Source: Casuarina equisetifolia
Taxonomy: Eukaryota; Streptophyta; Magnoliopsida; Fagales; Casuarinaceae
Length of the DNA stretch: 64,000 nt
Reading direction: 5' to 3'
NCBI GenBank assembly: GCA_028551475.1
Contig: CM052356.1
Span: forward strand, 30,097,884-30,161,883
This document shows, in pieces, positions 13,801-25,979 of this stretch; within the stretch, counting starts at the first letter, position 1, and the number at the start of each line of letters is the position of its first letter. The notes beneath the pieces are model-generated. The model was not told where the DNA came from, ran no database searches, and was given only the letters and a program-made list of their open reading frames with translations. A program made the position numbers and the translations under genes.

Positions 13801-16800
13801 TTGGTGGGTAAACCCTTTGCATATACCAAATCATCATGGCCAGTGCTTAGCGACGATGATTTTAAATATGTTTTTATTATCTTACTCATGATTAACCTAC
13901 TCATAGGTCATAGGTTTATTTGTAACGGGGGCCCTCAACACGATCTTGCCACTTGAGCATCGACATGAGATATGCCGATATTTTTTTAATCATCAGGTAT
14001 CTATCTCTTTATTTATTTATATTTTTTATTTTTACACACGCATCGAACTCACGCATGTCTGGTATCAAATCAAGTATCTATCTCTTTGGATACCTTTTAA
14101 CTCGAAAAATTTTCCCTCCAAGGCCACATAGAACTATCTCTTTGAGAATTTGAGGAGTCACAACAATTATGACTGACTTTACATGGCTTCGCTGGCTCGC
14201 AGAATGCAGATGGTGGTTGGGGATTGCACATAGAAGGGCATAGCACGATGTTCTGCACAGGTCTCTGCTATGTGGCCTTAAGGTTGCTTGGACAAGCAGC
14301 TGTAGGTGGCAATTGTGCGATGGAGAAAGCAAGGGAATGGATTCTCGAACGCGGTGGCATCACCTCCATTCCATCATGGGGAAAGATGTGGCTTTCAGTT
14401 AAGTATACATCAACATGGCCAAAATCATAATCTCTATTGTTGATTGGATGGATCAATGGTCCTAAGTTTGGATGGATCAGTATTAGATCATATCTCTATT
14501 GTCATCACATTTGTTGTATGTATATGTACATTTGAGAATAAAGAACTGTATTATCATCTTCATTATCACTTTCATAATCGTGGTTGTCCTTGCTCGTCAT
14601 TTCTTAATTGGAAAATGCTGGATTTGGGTTATTCGGTGGTCCTCAAGGTCTTCTGATATTCATGCAAAGATTCATGATTATACAAGTGATGACGACTGTT
14701 AACTTGTCATTATTCTCTTCGGTGTCAAATTAGAATTAATAATGATAAAATAAATAATAATAATCATTCGTGTATATTTTTGTAGGTACTTGGAGTCTAT
14801 GAGTGGAGTGGCAACAACCCACTTCCTCCTGAAATATGGCTTCTTCCTTACTTGCTTCCCATGCATCCAGGTTCTTCAATTATTTGTCTTGCTTAAACTT
14901 TTTTTCTTTAATTTCTAAAATGGGTATTTTTATTTATGTATTCCTAGCACATCTGGGTTCTTCTCTATTTAAATTAGACCCACCAAAAAATTTCTTGCTT
15001 TAGTCCGAAAATAATAGAAGAAACAGAGAACAAAACTAAAGAGTAGAGAAAAGAAGAAGATGAATGTTATTTTATGTCCTAATTAGAAGATTTCGAATTT
15101 GATTTTATCTTAAATGATCTTATAATGTTAGGGTATATTTTTATGACTTTGCATTATTTATTCTTAAATGAATAAACTCACATATTTATAAAAAAAAATA
15201 TAGAAGAAAAAGGCAAAATGCAAATGAGGAAGATAACATTGTAGTGCAAATGTGTACAGCACGAATGTGGTGTCATTGTCGTATGGTATTCCTACCGATG
15301 TCTTATTTATACGGGAGAAGATATGTGAGTCCCATCAATAGCATCATTCTATCTCTCAGAAAAGAGCTCTATACGTCACCATATTATGAAATTAATTGGG
15401 ACCAAGCGAGAAATTTGTGTTCTAAGGTATGCTCCATCTTTTCTTCAATATTATTATTCTTTGATCCTTTTAATGTCACTACTTTAGTTTTAATTCTTTT
15501 TCTAACCAGCACTTTACGTTGATTTCTTTTCCTAGGTACTTTCCCTTTTGTTTATGTTCTATCAATTTCGTTAACATAGAGTAATAATACCTTTATCTCG
15601 TTCATAATAAAATTAAGATAATTGGAGAAAGACATTTATGTTTTTGCTCGAGAGGAAATATTGATAAATTGGAAACAAATTCATAGAAAATTGAAAAATA
15701 TATTGATTTAATTTTTTAAGAAACTTATTATGAATAATATATTATTTTCCTAAAGATAAACTTTTACAAATTGAGAGTACTTTTTTTTTCTTTTTATGCA
15801 TGTATTCAAATTCACACATACAGTGTTGAACTTGGGACCAAATATCAACTCCTAACTAAGTTGGATGCTTCTCAACAAATTGAGAGTATTAACATCCCTT
15901 ATTGGTCAAGAACCATTGTAATTAAAAGACAAAAAAGATTAAAAAAAGAAAAAAGAAAAAAGGGAGAGATCAAACCAATCCACTTGCTATCTATCAAAAG
16001 CATCATTCAAATTTAAGCTTTTAGATACTTAGAAAATTTAGAAAAGATCAAAAGACAAAGATTTGATTGGACTTTTTATCATCTATGATCTTAGAGGAAT
16101 TGCTTAAAATAAGTAGTGGCTATGGTGGCCCAGATTGTGATTGAAGCTTCTCAACTAAATTAATGAAAAAAGAAAAACAAAATCATCGAGGAATTTTTGG
16201 TAGGCTTGTCCAAGATGAGAAGGACTAAAAAACCTTTGTACAAAATGGTTGCTCAGGAGGACATGTACAGCCCCCATCCCAAGATACAAGACGTGTTGTT
16301 GGATGGTCTTAACAAGGTGGTGGAACCTCTTCTTCTACAATGGCCTTTCTCAAAGCTGAGACAGAAGGCTCTTGACACTGTCATGCAGCACATCCACTAT
16401 GAAGATGAAAACACTCGCTATCTCTGCCTTGGGCCTGTTAATAAGGTACATGCCTTCTTTTTCCAAGAAAAGTTAAGGACAATAATTCTTAACTTCGAGT
16501 TTGGTGGCATTCTATCAAGGTCAGTAGTCACTGCTTGTGACACGGTTGAAGAAAATAATTTTTTTATTTTTATAATTATTAATGCTTACGAAGAATTTGT
16601 CCAATTCACTTTTGGCGTCCTTGGGATCTATATGATTTGAACTCCTTAAATAATTTGAACTCCTTCAGCTCTTCCCCACCTATGATTTCCTTTTTTTAAA
16701 AAAAATTAATTTGGTTATGACACTAGTAATAAATAAGTCCAAAGCTCACCTCTTTTTAATACTTAAATATAATATGATGGTCATATCTTTTTAGTATGGA

Positions 16801-19800
16801 ACTTACATATGTAAAAAATTCATAGTTGAATGAAAACTAAAGTGAATCAACATAAGTTTAACCCCAAAATAATCAATATCAATATCTCGTGAATTTTTTT
16901 TTAATGTTTTTTATTTGTCGCAACTTGATTGGTATTCCTTTCAAAATCTTACGTGACACTCTACAATATACACCAAATTAGGGCAAGTGGAATAAGCCAA
17001 AAGCATGCTAGGCTTTACGTCCAGTGCATCTTGCCTTCTATTCAATCAGGAACATGACAAAAACCTTATCAGGCAAAGATTATATGACGCAAAACCACTA
17101 ACCCACCAAGACTTTGATGAAATTTCTTGTTATTCATGGTCTACACTAGTATGACATCAAACGCCACTATTTGAGATCATAGAATGATAAGGTAGTGTGT
17201 TTTTGTAATCATATGTTCAGGAACAAGAATGTCCTATAAGTCTGGACAAAAAAGAATAATCATATATTTTTAGCATGAAATTTTATATTCAAAAAATTTA
17301 AAGTTGAATGAGAGTTAAAGTGAATCAATATAAATCTAACCCAAAACAAGCAATATCTTCACACTTAAATATACCCAATAATTATTTTTTTTGTTGTAAG
17401 TCTTTTATTCTCATCATCATCAATATCAATCTCCTGTGACTTTCTTTTTATGCTTTTTATTTGTCGCTACTTGATTGGTATTCCTTTCAGCATCTTAAGG
17501 ACACTTTATAATATACAACAAATTGGGATAGGTGGAATAAGCCAAAAGCATATTAGGCTTTACGTCCAGTGCATCTTGCCTTCTATTCACTCAGAAACAT
17601 GACACAAACCTTATCATGCAAAGATAATATGACGCAAGACCACTACCCCACCAAGATTTTGATGAAATTTCTTGTTATTCATGGTCTACACTAGTATGTC
17701 ATCAAACGCCACTATTTGAGATTTCAAAATGATAAGGTAGTGTGTTTTTGTAATCATATATACGGGAACAAGAACGTCCTACAAGTCTACACAAAAACAA
17801 CTTTTGCTTCGTTTTAGCTAAACTTGATAGTATCGATGGGAACTTTTTGGAGTAATTAAGGAACGGAACAAGGGAACCATGACTTATTTTGAGATGAGTA
17901 AATTGTCTTCAAGAGTGATTCATAATTATTAATAGCAATATGGTTGATAGATGTATGAAGAGACTATTATTGGTAGCAAATATGTCTGTGTTCAATCAGC
18001 TGACTTCAAGAAAGAATTGGGATTGTATTAAGAGAGTCTAAATATCAGTTTAATTTCAGCTAAATTCGTGTTGAACCAAACATGCTTATCTGTGGACACA
18101 GGTACTGAACATGATTTGTTGTTGGGTGGAGGACCCAAATTCAGAGGCTTTTAAGTATCACCTTGCAAGGATAAAAGATTATCTATGGGTGGCTGAAGAT
18201 GGAATGAAAATGCAGGTTCTAATTCAAATAGCTTTATGTCATTTCAAACTTAGTTGTTCCGCATTCCTCAAGTTCGACATGAAAAAACTGAAGTTAGTCT
18301 GACATGTTCGTCTAAGGTTGAAGAAAAAGGAAAGGTTTTCTGTTCTATTTTCAGGTGACTTGACTTAAACAAAGGAACATTAATATAAATGTTTCATGAC
18401 AGGGATATAACGGCTCTCAATTATGGGATGTTGCCTTTTCTGTTCAAGCAATCCTGTCCACAAACCTCGTGGATGACTGTGGAGCAATGCTAAGAAAGGC
18501 GCACGACTTTGTCAAAAATTCACAGGTAGTACTACGTAAAACGTCAAACTTGTGTAAGATTCTCACCAAGTCTATTTTGAAAGTCTTACTTTAAATTTTG
18601 GATACAAAGGTCAAGATAGAGTGCTCAGGTGATCTTAATTACTGGTATCGCCATATTACCAAGGGTGGATGGCCTTTTTCGACTCCAGATAATGGTTGGA
18701 TTGTATCCGATTGTACATCAGAAGCTTTGAAGGTAATCTTGTCTTAAACTTAACAAAACTAAGATCGTTCTTAGTTGGTGTGAAAATGGCTTGGTCCATT
18801 CATATGTGGATATTTTTTAATTTTTCTTGTGGGTAGTTAAAGGAGCAGGGGAGGTTGTGTATCAAATGAAGGACGTCTTTAATCCCGGGCAGCACCAGCT
18901 ATCAACTAAACTGGGCACTTGCCAATTATTCAATGACTTTAGGGACAACTCAGAGGAAATCCCATGGCTAAAAATAACATTAAGATAAAACATAACCCAA
19001 AATGAAAAATTATAAGCAAAACTAAGCCCTCTCATTATCATCTATTCCATATGAGACGATCCAAGTGATTGTATATCCAGAGTTGACCTATTAAACCCAT
19101 TTGCAGGCAGCAGTTATGTTATCAAAAGTGCCATTCAACATTGTGGGAGACGCGATGGAAGTTCATCAACTATATGAAGCTGTTAATGTGATTCTATCGC
19201 TACAGGTACAATATTAAATGAATATATACACGATATTTTACCCAAAAAAAAAAAAGAGAAGAAAAAGGAACTTGTTAGCTCTATGACTTCCATAAAGACC
19301 TTCTAAGGTCTTGTATTCAAGCTATGGATATCAATAGCTATGCCTTTTGCATATTAATGGTTCTCCATATGAGTCTATTTCCTCCTTGCTGATAACACAG
19401 AACAACAATGGGGGGTTTGCTTCATACGAGCTCACTAGATCCTATGCATGGTTAGAGGTACAAAATTCTTTCCTTTCCAATATGGTCTATAGAGTAGAAC
19501 ATGTTATATAGCTAATATATTATGATTCTTCCACAGATGATTAACCCAGTGGAAATGTTTGGAGATATTATCATTGATTATCAGTAAGATCGACTATTCC
19601 TACAATTTACTTACAAAGTTTTAGTGAGTCCACTGTTTGGTAAACAGTATGGTATTATTGTGTTTTAACGTACATGACCATGATTTTTTTTTTTCCAAGA
19701 ATAACAAATGGTTTTGTTGTGCTTTAACTGCATAATGTAGGTACGTGGAATGCACTTCAGCGGCGATTCAGGGCCTTAAATCATTCATGAGACAGTATCC

Positions 19801-20853
19801 TGGACATCGCAGGAAAGAAATAGAAGCATGTATCATAAAGGCAATCAATTTCATTGAGAGCATACAACGAGCTGATGGCTCTTGGTTTGTTTTCTCTTTT
19901 CAACAAGTTGATCATGTTTTCCTATCTATATTTAACAAGCTGGGTGGTCTTTTTACAAGTGAGTATGACCAAAGTTTCGAAAACAGGTATGGATCTTGGG
20001 GAGTTTGCTTCACCTACGGAACATGGTTTGGCATAAAGGGACTGGTGGCTGGTGGTAGGACATACCAAAACAGCTACAGCATTAGAAGAGCGTGTGATTT
20101 CTTGCTCTCCAAACAGCTTGATTCAGGTGGCTGGGGAGAGAGCTACCTTTCCTGCCAAGACAAGGTAACACCCACAAAAAGGATTTCTGGACCACTTTTT
20201 AACCCACTGATTGGGACCCAAAACATCAGCTATGGCTCATAATGTTTCCAACAATATAGGTATACAGCAATCTGGAAGGGAACAAATCACACATAGTAAA
20301 TACTGCTTGGGCTATGTTAGCCCTTATTGAAGCTGGCCAGGTAGCAGATAATATCTCAGTTCACCTTATGTACGAGAAAACTTGAGCACAAACTACTGGA
20401 ATGCTTGATTTTTCATTTGTTACCAAACTGCTGGACAGGCCCAGCGAGGTCGGATCCCATTGCATCGTGGGGCAAAAGTGTTGATCAATTCACAAATGGA
20501 AAATGGAGATTTCCCTCAACAGGTAAATCTAAACAAGGAACAAAAAGAGTTGCTTTTTAAGTAATTGAATTTTAACTCATGTGTCCACTCATGCACTTTT
20601 AGGGTGTCAAATTGGTCCTAAGTTGCTCGTTATTGACTTACTGCAATTGAGAAAGTTTAGTTTTCAAAACTTTAAGTCCGGTAACACATTATTTAATTTT
20701 ATCTTTATTTTTTCGCTTTTTATTGCATAGGAAATCATGGGAGTTTTCAACAAGAGCTGCATGATCAGTTATTCGGCCTATAGAAATATCTTTCCTATTT
20801 GGGCTCTTGGGGAGTATCGCAGTCAAGTATTGCTGAATTCAAGAAGGTGGTGA
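10885..20853 (+). CDS. LAS1: Lanosterol synthase-like oxidosqualene cyclase, complete, 760 residues
   Basis: Oxidosqualene cyclase, probably making lanosterol. Exons: 10885-11082, 11336-11521, 13907-13996, 14203-14397, 14786-14870, 15260-15426, 16257-16445, 18102-18215, 18403-18525, 18610-18732, 19107-19205, 19401-19457, 19537-19583, 19741-19884, 19987-20164, 20260-20340, 20439-20522, 20731-20853. All introns are GT-AG, all phases fit, there is no internal stop, and 760 residues is the normal family length. Motifs: [22 protein letters not shown] (His257); GYNGSQLWD (Tyr410); [12 protein letters not shown] with catalytic Asp483; [15 protein letters not shown]-terminal [20 protein letters not shown]. 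Counting residues from the start gives the standard CAS numbering: Asn477 and Val481, where cycloartenol synthases have His477 and Ile481. In Arabidopsis CAS1 the H477N/I481V pair shifts the product to lanosterol, and natural plant lanosterol synthases carry it. Ile480 (usually Pro) and Ser486 in DCTSE (usually DCTAE) are unusual, so another or mixed product is possible. Lies head-to-head with the cycloartenol synthase; the first nine exons have exactly the same lengths. Confidence 0.9.
11522..13906 (+). other. Intron 2 of the lanosterol synthase-like gene (2.4 kb, no recognised content)
   Basis: The longest intron of the gene. Two overlapping antiparallel reading frames at 13506-13956 and a short minus-strand frame at 12981-13166 ([17 protein letters not shown]) occur here, but I recognise no family; they may be chance or very old element remnants. 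Confidence 0.5.
16776..17790 (+). repeat. Tandem direct duplication of about 0.5 kb inside intron 7 of the lanosterol synthase-like gene
   Basis: Two diverged direct copies, about 16776-17255 and 17256-17790. Shared landmarks in the same order include TTATTTGTCGC...TTGATTGGTATTCC, GTGGAATAAGCCAAAAGCAT, GCTTTACGTCCAGTGCATC, and TTCATGGTCTACACTAGTAT. Neither copy shows a coding frame. The intron (16446-18101) is long mainly because of it. Confidence 0.8.
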
Positions 20854-21004
20854 AGCTATTCATCACACTGAAGAAAGAACCGTGGATACATGTAAAAATG
20901 CTTTTGCTGAAAAGGATGATGAATTTGGCTGTGTGTTGGTCTTTCTTCTTTCCTCCTTTTGTATCGCATGTGTGAACTCTTCTCGTGGGCAGCTGGTGAT
21001 TTAT

Positions 21005-21010
21005 AATAAA
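21005..21010 (+). terminator. Poly(A) signal of the lanosterol synthase-like gene
   Basis: AATAAA about 150 bp after the stop codon at 20851-20853, in a T-rich 3' UTR; the expected position for a plant near-upstream element. Confidence 0.55.
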
Positions 21011-21469
21011 GCTTTACATCATTGAAATTAGACATTCCAGCATCTATTTATCATTTATTTATGATTGAAGCATCTTCCTCCCCGAGCTTTCCGATGCCCT
21101 CTGCACGCACAAGGTGGGAAATGCGGCAACGGAATTTTCACCTTAATGATGCACCAACCACAGATTGCTCAACAATTCATAGTCTTCAAAATTGTCAATC
21201 TTTGATTGCTAATTTGGTTTCGATTTCATAGGATTTTCTTCCATTTTCTATAGCACTTCGTTTGCTAATAAATTTAGGCTAAAAAATTATTCATTCAATT
21301 CACAAATTATTTTTGCCCTCTGTTTTACGGTGTTCTTCAAGTTCTTCACATTTGCTCAAGAAATCAAACGATTTCTTGAGATTGATGCTTTTATCTACTT
21401 CAATTGTACGACCCATGTTTTGAAGAAGGGTTTTCGAAGAACTTTTATAGTTTAGCAGATATTGGGGTG

Positions 21470-22560
21470 AACTCTTCTTCCAATATTGCAACTCAATTAG
21501 TGAATGATTACTCAATATTTTCTTTTTCCTTAACTAATACTATATGAAGACTAATAGTGCTACTTTGATCTTATTTTTTAACATAATCTCATTTGTTCTA
21601 CATAGCTGCTGGTTTTGAAAAACTTTTTATATGTTTAGCTTATTGATTATATAGAAAGGAACTAATTTAAGCAAAGAACATATAGTATTCAGAAAAACTT
21701 ATTGTAATAAATAATACCCCTTTAGTGACTTTATTATTAACCTCGCATAACCGACAATTAACCTTGAGAAAATTACTTCCTAGATGCCCACACAAGAAAA
21801 AAAAAAGAAAAAGAAACTTCTTAAATAGCTATAAGTAGAACTGTAGGGAAACATCTTAAATGTTGTTTAGTCATTCCTATCTTGGCAATTAAGGACTTGA
21901 TGGTTTTTTCATTGTATGAAATGGAAAGCTTTAGGGCATGTTTTGTTGCCTTTGTATTTGCATATTTTGTTTATGTTATTTGGATTTATGAGATATTTAA
22001 AAAAAATTGAATATATAACTCTTGAAGGTATCAAAATGGTTGTAAAAGATAGATTTCGTTGTATTATAAAGATTTCCAAAATTACTGAAAACCTATTTAT
22101 TTAGCATATTTGGAAGCTTGAGGAGACCATATGCTCCTAACCATCTTGCATCAATATATTTTATATATAAATCCTTTGCTTAGTGAAAAGCCAAAAAAAG
22201 TAGAACGGAGGACAAGCTGTAAAAAAACAAACCAGCAGTCGACAAATCCGCTATTCGGACCCAAATTGGGAAATTGGAAAAACTCTGTAAAAATATCGGT
22301 ATTGAAATGCTATTCTTCACTTGAGTTCTGGAAGTACCCGTGGGGTCAGGGGAAGGACAATATTAGATCAAGAAAAAGATAGAAACTACCTTTTCTTCGA
22401 GAAGTGCTATCTATAAACAACATTAGTCAACATCAAACTCCGGTCTTTCTTATGCTGATTCAACCTTAATTTGTGTCCTTTAACTCATTCAATTGTTCCC
22501 AGATACTGTGCATTCTAACCGACTCTTTAAGGTGACTGACATTCTTCCCTTGAACACAAA
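21470..22560 (+). repeat. 5' flank of GH17 duplication unit 1
   Basis: Non-coding sequence repeated upstream of all three GH17 copies: about 21470-22560, 25320-26020 and 33280-34280. Shared landmarks include ACTCAATTAG(T/C)(G/A)AATGATTAC, GAAAGGAACTAATTTAAGCA, CCTCGCATAA or related steps, and the final CAAACCAG before the leader intron donor. It marks the triplication as segmental, not retroposed. Confidence 0.7.
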
Positions 22561-22718
22561 CCAGGTACTTTTCCCATCTAAGGTTACCCTGTATATTAAA
22601 TCAAATCAATAGAGAACTTTGATTCCAAGCACTTTACACGGATTGACGATTACGACTTTTGACTGCTATTGTAATGAAGTTAAAGGTCTGTTTTAATGTT
22701 TGTTTTTGTAAACAGGTG

Positions 22719-23368
22719 ATGGCGTTTTTGTTCATTGTTTTCTTGTTGGTCACAGCAGCCACTGTTAACCATGTTTTTGTCGTCGAAGCAGACACTAAAG
22801 ACGTTAAATATGCAGGTGTCTGCTATTCAGGGTCCCGTTACTCCATTCCTAGTCCACTCAATGCAATTGCTCTCTGCCAGAAGTACAATATTCCCAGAAT
22901 GAGACTTTTGAGCGCTAATCGGCAAGGGCGTGGATGTAGTATTTAGCATTAAGAACGATGATTTGCCTCATTCCGGACTAGCAAGCAGCGTCCAAGCTGT
23001 GGAATCATGGTTCGATACTAACTTGGAACTCTTTCTTTTCGGACATGACGATCAATTACATCGTTGTTGGTGACAAAGCGGTCCGAGGTCCCCTTGCGGA
23101 TTATGTTCCAAGTGTAATGCGGAAGCTTGGAACATCAATGTTTGGTAAAAATCTAACTGACATTAAGGTGACTACCTTAGTGAGCCCGTCCGTTCTGGGG
23201 TCTGAGTTTCCACCATCAGGCGGCAGCATTTACGAAAGGATCAATGAGGGAAATTCTCGACTTTCTAAGAGTCTATCAAAGTTCACTCATGATCAGTGTA
23301 TATCCGTACGATTACTATGTTTCAGGCTTGATTCTTTTATAAAGCTAATATATAAGAATCACAGATAA
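22719..23368 (+). pseudogene. GH17 beta-1,3-glucanase-like pseudogene (unit 1)
   Basis: Starts at the ATG after an AACAG|GTG acceptor, as in the two intact copies, with a signal peptide (MAFLFIVFLLVTAATVNHVF...EA). It then matches them through AGVCYSG, NIPRMRLL, ESWFDTNL, INYIVVGDKAVRG and TDIKVTT. It is broken: the first frame ends at a stop at 22944-22946 after about 75 codons, a short deletion and frame shift follow the RMRLL segment, the second frame restarts around 23045, and a further shift precedes the ISVYPYDYY-equivalent region near 23300. Homology stops near 23350, and about 35 bp later the sequence becomes a cyclase gene fragment. The nucleophile motif (GETGWPT) and the C-terminal third are missing. 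The VGDK variant seen in the intact copies is already present here. Confidence 0.85.
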
Positions 23369-23385
23369 TCACCTGGTGGAACTGG

Positions 23386-23832
23386 TGTAAATGTTTGGAG
23401 ATGGTACCATTTGATTATCGGTAAAATTGGCTATGTCTATTATTTACTCACAAAATTGTTGTGAGTTTAAATAAGCTACATAGTAATGCAATGGTAGGTA
23501 AACAATGTGGTACTTTCCATTAATTCCCATTTCAAATCATGAAATACCATTGCATGATTTTTTTTGCCCCTAAGAAAAACAAATGGTTTTCCCATGTTCC
23601 GAACTTATCATTTTGTTGTTCCATCGTGTTTTGATTGCATAATGTAGGTACGTGGAATGCACTTCGGCAGTGATTTAGGACCTTAAATCATTCATGTGCC
23701 AAAATCTAGACATCGCAAAAAGGAAATAGAAGCATGTATCGCAAAGACAATCAATTTCATTAAAGAGCATACAACGTGCTAATAGCTCTTGATTTGTTTT
23801 CTCCTTTCAAGAAGTTGATCATGTTTAATTGA
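23386..23832 (+). pseudogene. Fragment of the lanosterol synthase-like gene (exons 13-14 with introns)
   Basis: Matches 19552-19905 of the neighbouring cyclase: end of exon 13 (AATGTTTGGAGAT...TTGATTATC), the intron, and exon 14 from 23648 (GTACGTGGAATGCACTTC), then the start of the next intron. It contains an in-frame stop (GTG ATT TAG) and small indels, so it is non-functional. It keeps the introns, so it arose by genomic duplication and not through mRNA. It sits directly against the truncated GH17 pseudogene. Confidence 0.85.
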
Positions 23833-24149
23833 TATGCCCATTTGAACAGACGAGTGGAGGGGAGAGGAAAAATAAAAGATACACATATGCCGAGATGGGG
23901 TATCTTAGTATTATTGTAATTAATGTTGTAGTTAAGGTGGGATTTCATTTATACCAGATAGCTTGCAAGTTAAGGACATTGAAAACCAAGCTCCAAGAGT
24001 TTAGTAGACAACATTTAACATTATGGAAGGGGCCTTAAAGGAAACTATTTTTGCAGAAGATGTTAGAATGTTGATGAAATTTGCTAACCTCCTAAGAGCA
24101 TAAGGAGCTTATTGAGGCAAAAATCCCGGATCCAATGGTTACAACTAGG

Positions 24150-24812
24150 TGATTAAAATTTTTGGTAGTGTAATGTCAAAGCCTACACTTTGTTAGAAAG
24201 CTTTAAGATATGTTGAGAACAGAATCAAATATATCACATAATTGAATTGAACTCATTTTATTTAGTGCAATGTCTACTTCAAAAATACAAAACTTTGTAA
24301 AAATTAGAATATATCGTTTGACAGTGCTTATTTGCAATGCTAATGTATATAAAAATGCCACATATATATTGAGAAGAAAAAGTAGTTACAAACCGTCTTT
24401 CTAATTATCAATATATAATTTAAAATGTGAAACTTTTCAACCATTTTAACTCATTACCACACCCATGCTTAGTTGTTTTTAAGAGGGATCAATTAAACTT
24501 ATGTAATTATAGACCACTATAAAATTAAACAAATGTGTTGCTCAATATATTTCATATTTACATTTTTAAGTTTTTATATGGCAGTTTGATATATATATAT
24601 ATAGTATTTTGTCTCTTCTAAGAATTAGGCTTACTCTCTGTCTTTTGTACTTATCAAAGATATGATTATTACATTCAGTCTTATTGTTATTAGTAAAATT
24701 TATTAGTGTACCATTCATCTTTTCTAATAAATAAATAAGAAATAGGTCCAAAATATGTTCAATTACACTACAACATGGTACCATATCAGATGATCATGTC
24801 ATTATCAAGGGT
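24150..24812. other. AT-rich filler between cyclase fragment and LINE remnant
   Basis: 23833-24150 is shared with unit 2 (about 30000-30330; landmark GATGGGGTATCTTAG). The rest is AT-rich and has a short TA run near 24588-24602. I see no gene here. Confidence 0.5.
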
Positions 24813-25060
24813 TCTTTTGTTTGATACTACAAGAGTCCTATTAGTTACCAACCAATCCAAGAGCCTATCAACAAGAAATTTATTGAGGAAGTCATAAATA
24901 AGAGAGTACAACCCCACTTCACAGGCAACCTCGTATATGTTCCTACCTATTAGAAATTAAGAATGTGATATTCTTGATGAAGAGTGATAAAGCACTTGAT
25001 GGTTACAATGTTAGGTTATTTAAAGCTTCATGAAAGATAGCAAGAGAAGATGTCTCGGAA
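24813..25060 (+). mobile_element. LINE (non-LTR retrotransposon) reverse-transcriptase remnant, unit 1
   Basis: Diverged copy of the better preserved stretch at 30410-30830. Recognisable pieces: FIEEVINKRVQPHFTGNL, and MKSDKALDGYNVRLFKAS, which corresponds to the plant LINE RT consensus of the form SDKAPGPDGYNAxFFK. Stops and a small deletion relative to the other copy show that it is dead. Confidence 0.6.
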
Positions 25061-25560
25061 AAAAAAAAGGGTAGGGAAACCCCATCAAATATAAAGCTAA
25101 AGGCCTACCCACATCCTTAATAGCATTCAACTCCTCCTCTCGCATTTCCATATATAGAATTCTCTATACATCTATAAAAATCAGACCTCCGTGTACAATT
25201 GTTATTCTCGATTCAAATACAGTTTTCTCTATATTCATTATTGTGATTTGATTTTTTATTTCTACGTTGAAGTTCCTTCCAATTGATCCAAGAATTTATC
25301 AAGAACTCTTGGGGATTTTCTCTTCAATCTAAACTCAATTAGCAAATGATTACTTAACATTTTGTTTTTCCAAAACTAATACTATTTGTAGAGAATAATA
25401 CTACTTTGATACTATTTTCTCACCTAATATCATTTATTCTACACATATGCTGGGTTTGGAAAACTTTCTATATGTTTATCTTATTGATCATTTAGAAAGG
25501 AACTAATTTAAGCATGAGAACATATATTATTCAGAAAAAACTAGGTTTTAAATATTATGT
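25060..25560 (+). repeat. LTR-like repeat block upstream of GH17 unit 2 (second copy at 33040-33560)
   Basis: Direct repeat of 33040-33560. Landmarks: AATATAAAGC(T/C)A, TAGCATTCAA(C/T)TCC, GCATTTCCAT(A/G)TATAGAA, TTCTCTATATTCATTATTGTG (one mismatch between copies). A TATA-like box followed by a T-rich tail resembles the promoter/R region of a plant LTR, but I could not define terminal TG...CA ends. Confidence 0.45.
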
Positions 25561-25970
25561 TGGTTTAGATTGTTTAGTCTTTTTTTGTTATAGTACCCTT
25601 TTTATTACTTTGTTAGCCTCATAAAAGGAACAAAAATTTTTTAGTAAACTGAAAAAAAAAATTTTAAGGACAAGATGGAAAAACAAACTGGAAGTATCTG
25701 TGGTTTGTAGGACAAGCTGGAAAAAGAAATCAGATAAGGGACAAAGCGTTTTGAATCCCAAAGTAGGAAATTGGAAAAACTCTATAAAAGCAACGTTGTC
25801 GAGGTGCTATTCTTTGATTGAGTTCTAGAAATATTTCTAGTTTCATGGAGAAAAAAGTCTTAGATCAGGAACACGATAAAAATTGCCTTTTCTTCGAGTT
25901 GTGCTATTTACCCGTTCAATTGTCATTTAACTCATCCAATTGTTCCCGGATTATGTGGATTTTAGCATAC

Positions 25971-25979
25971 TATATAAGG
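25971..25979 (+). promoter_or_regulatory. TATA box of GH17 copy 2
   Basis: TATATAAGG, followed about 35 bp later by the leader region also found before copies 1 and 3. The leader intron would then run from about 26015-26057 to 27886, ending at AAAACAG just before the start codon. Confidence 0.5.

Noticed and set aside
13506..13956. Overlapping antiparallel ORFs of about 130 codons in intron 2 of the lanosterol synthase-like gene
   Set aside because: Mutually overlapping on opposite strands, intronic, no recognisable family; the 3' end overlaps the real exon 3.
19854..20036. ORFs spanning the intron between exons 14 and 15 of the lanosterol synthase-like gene
   Set aside because: Read-through of a short in-frame intron; the GT-AG splice restores the family sequence (GSWYGSWG) exactly.
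1..20853. A larger triterpene biosynthetic gene cluster
   Set aside because: No cytochrome P450, acyltransferase, glycosyltransferase or oxidoreductase gene is visible near the two cyclases, so a tailoring cluster is not supported in this window.
24566..24784. Minus-strand ORF between the cyclase fragment and LINE remnant
   Set aside because: Lies over AT repeats; no family resemblance.
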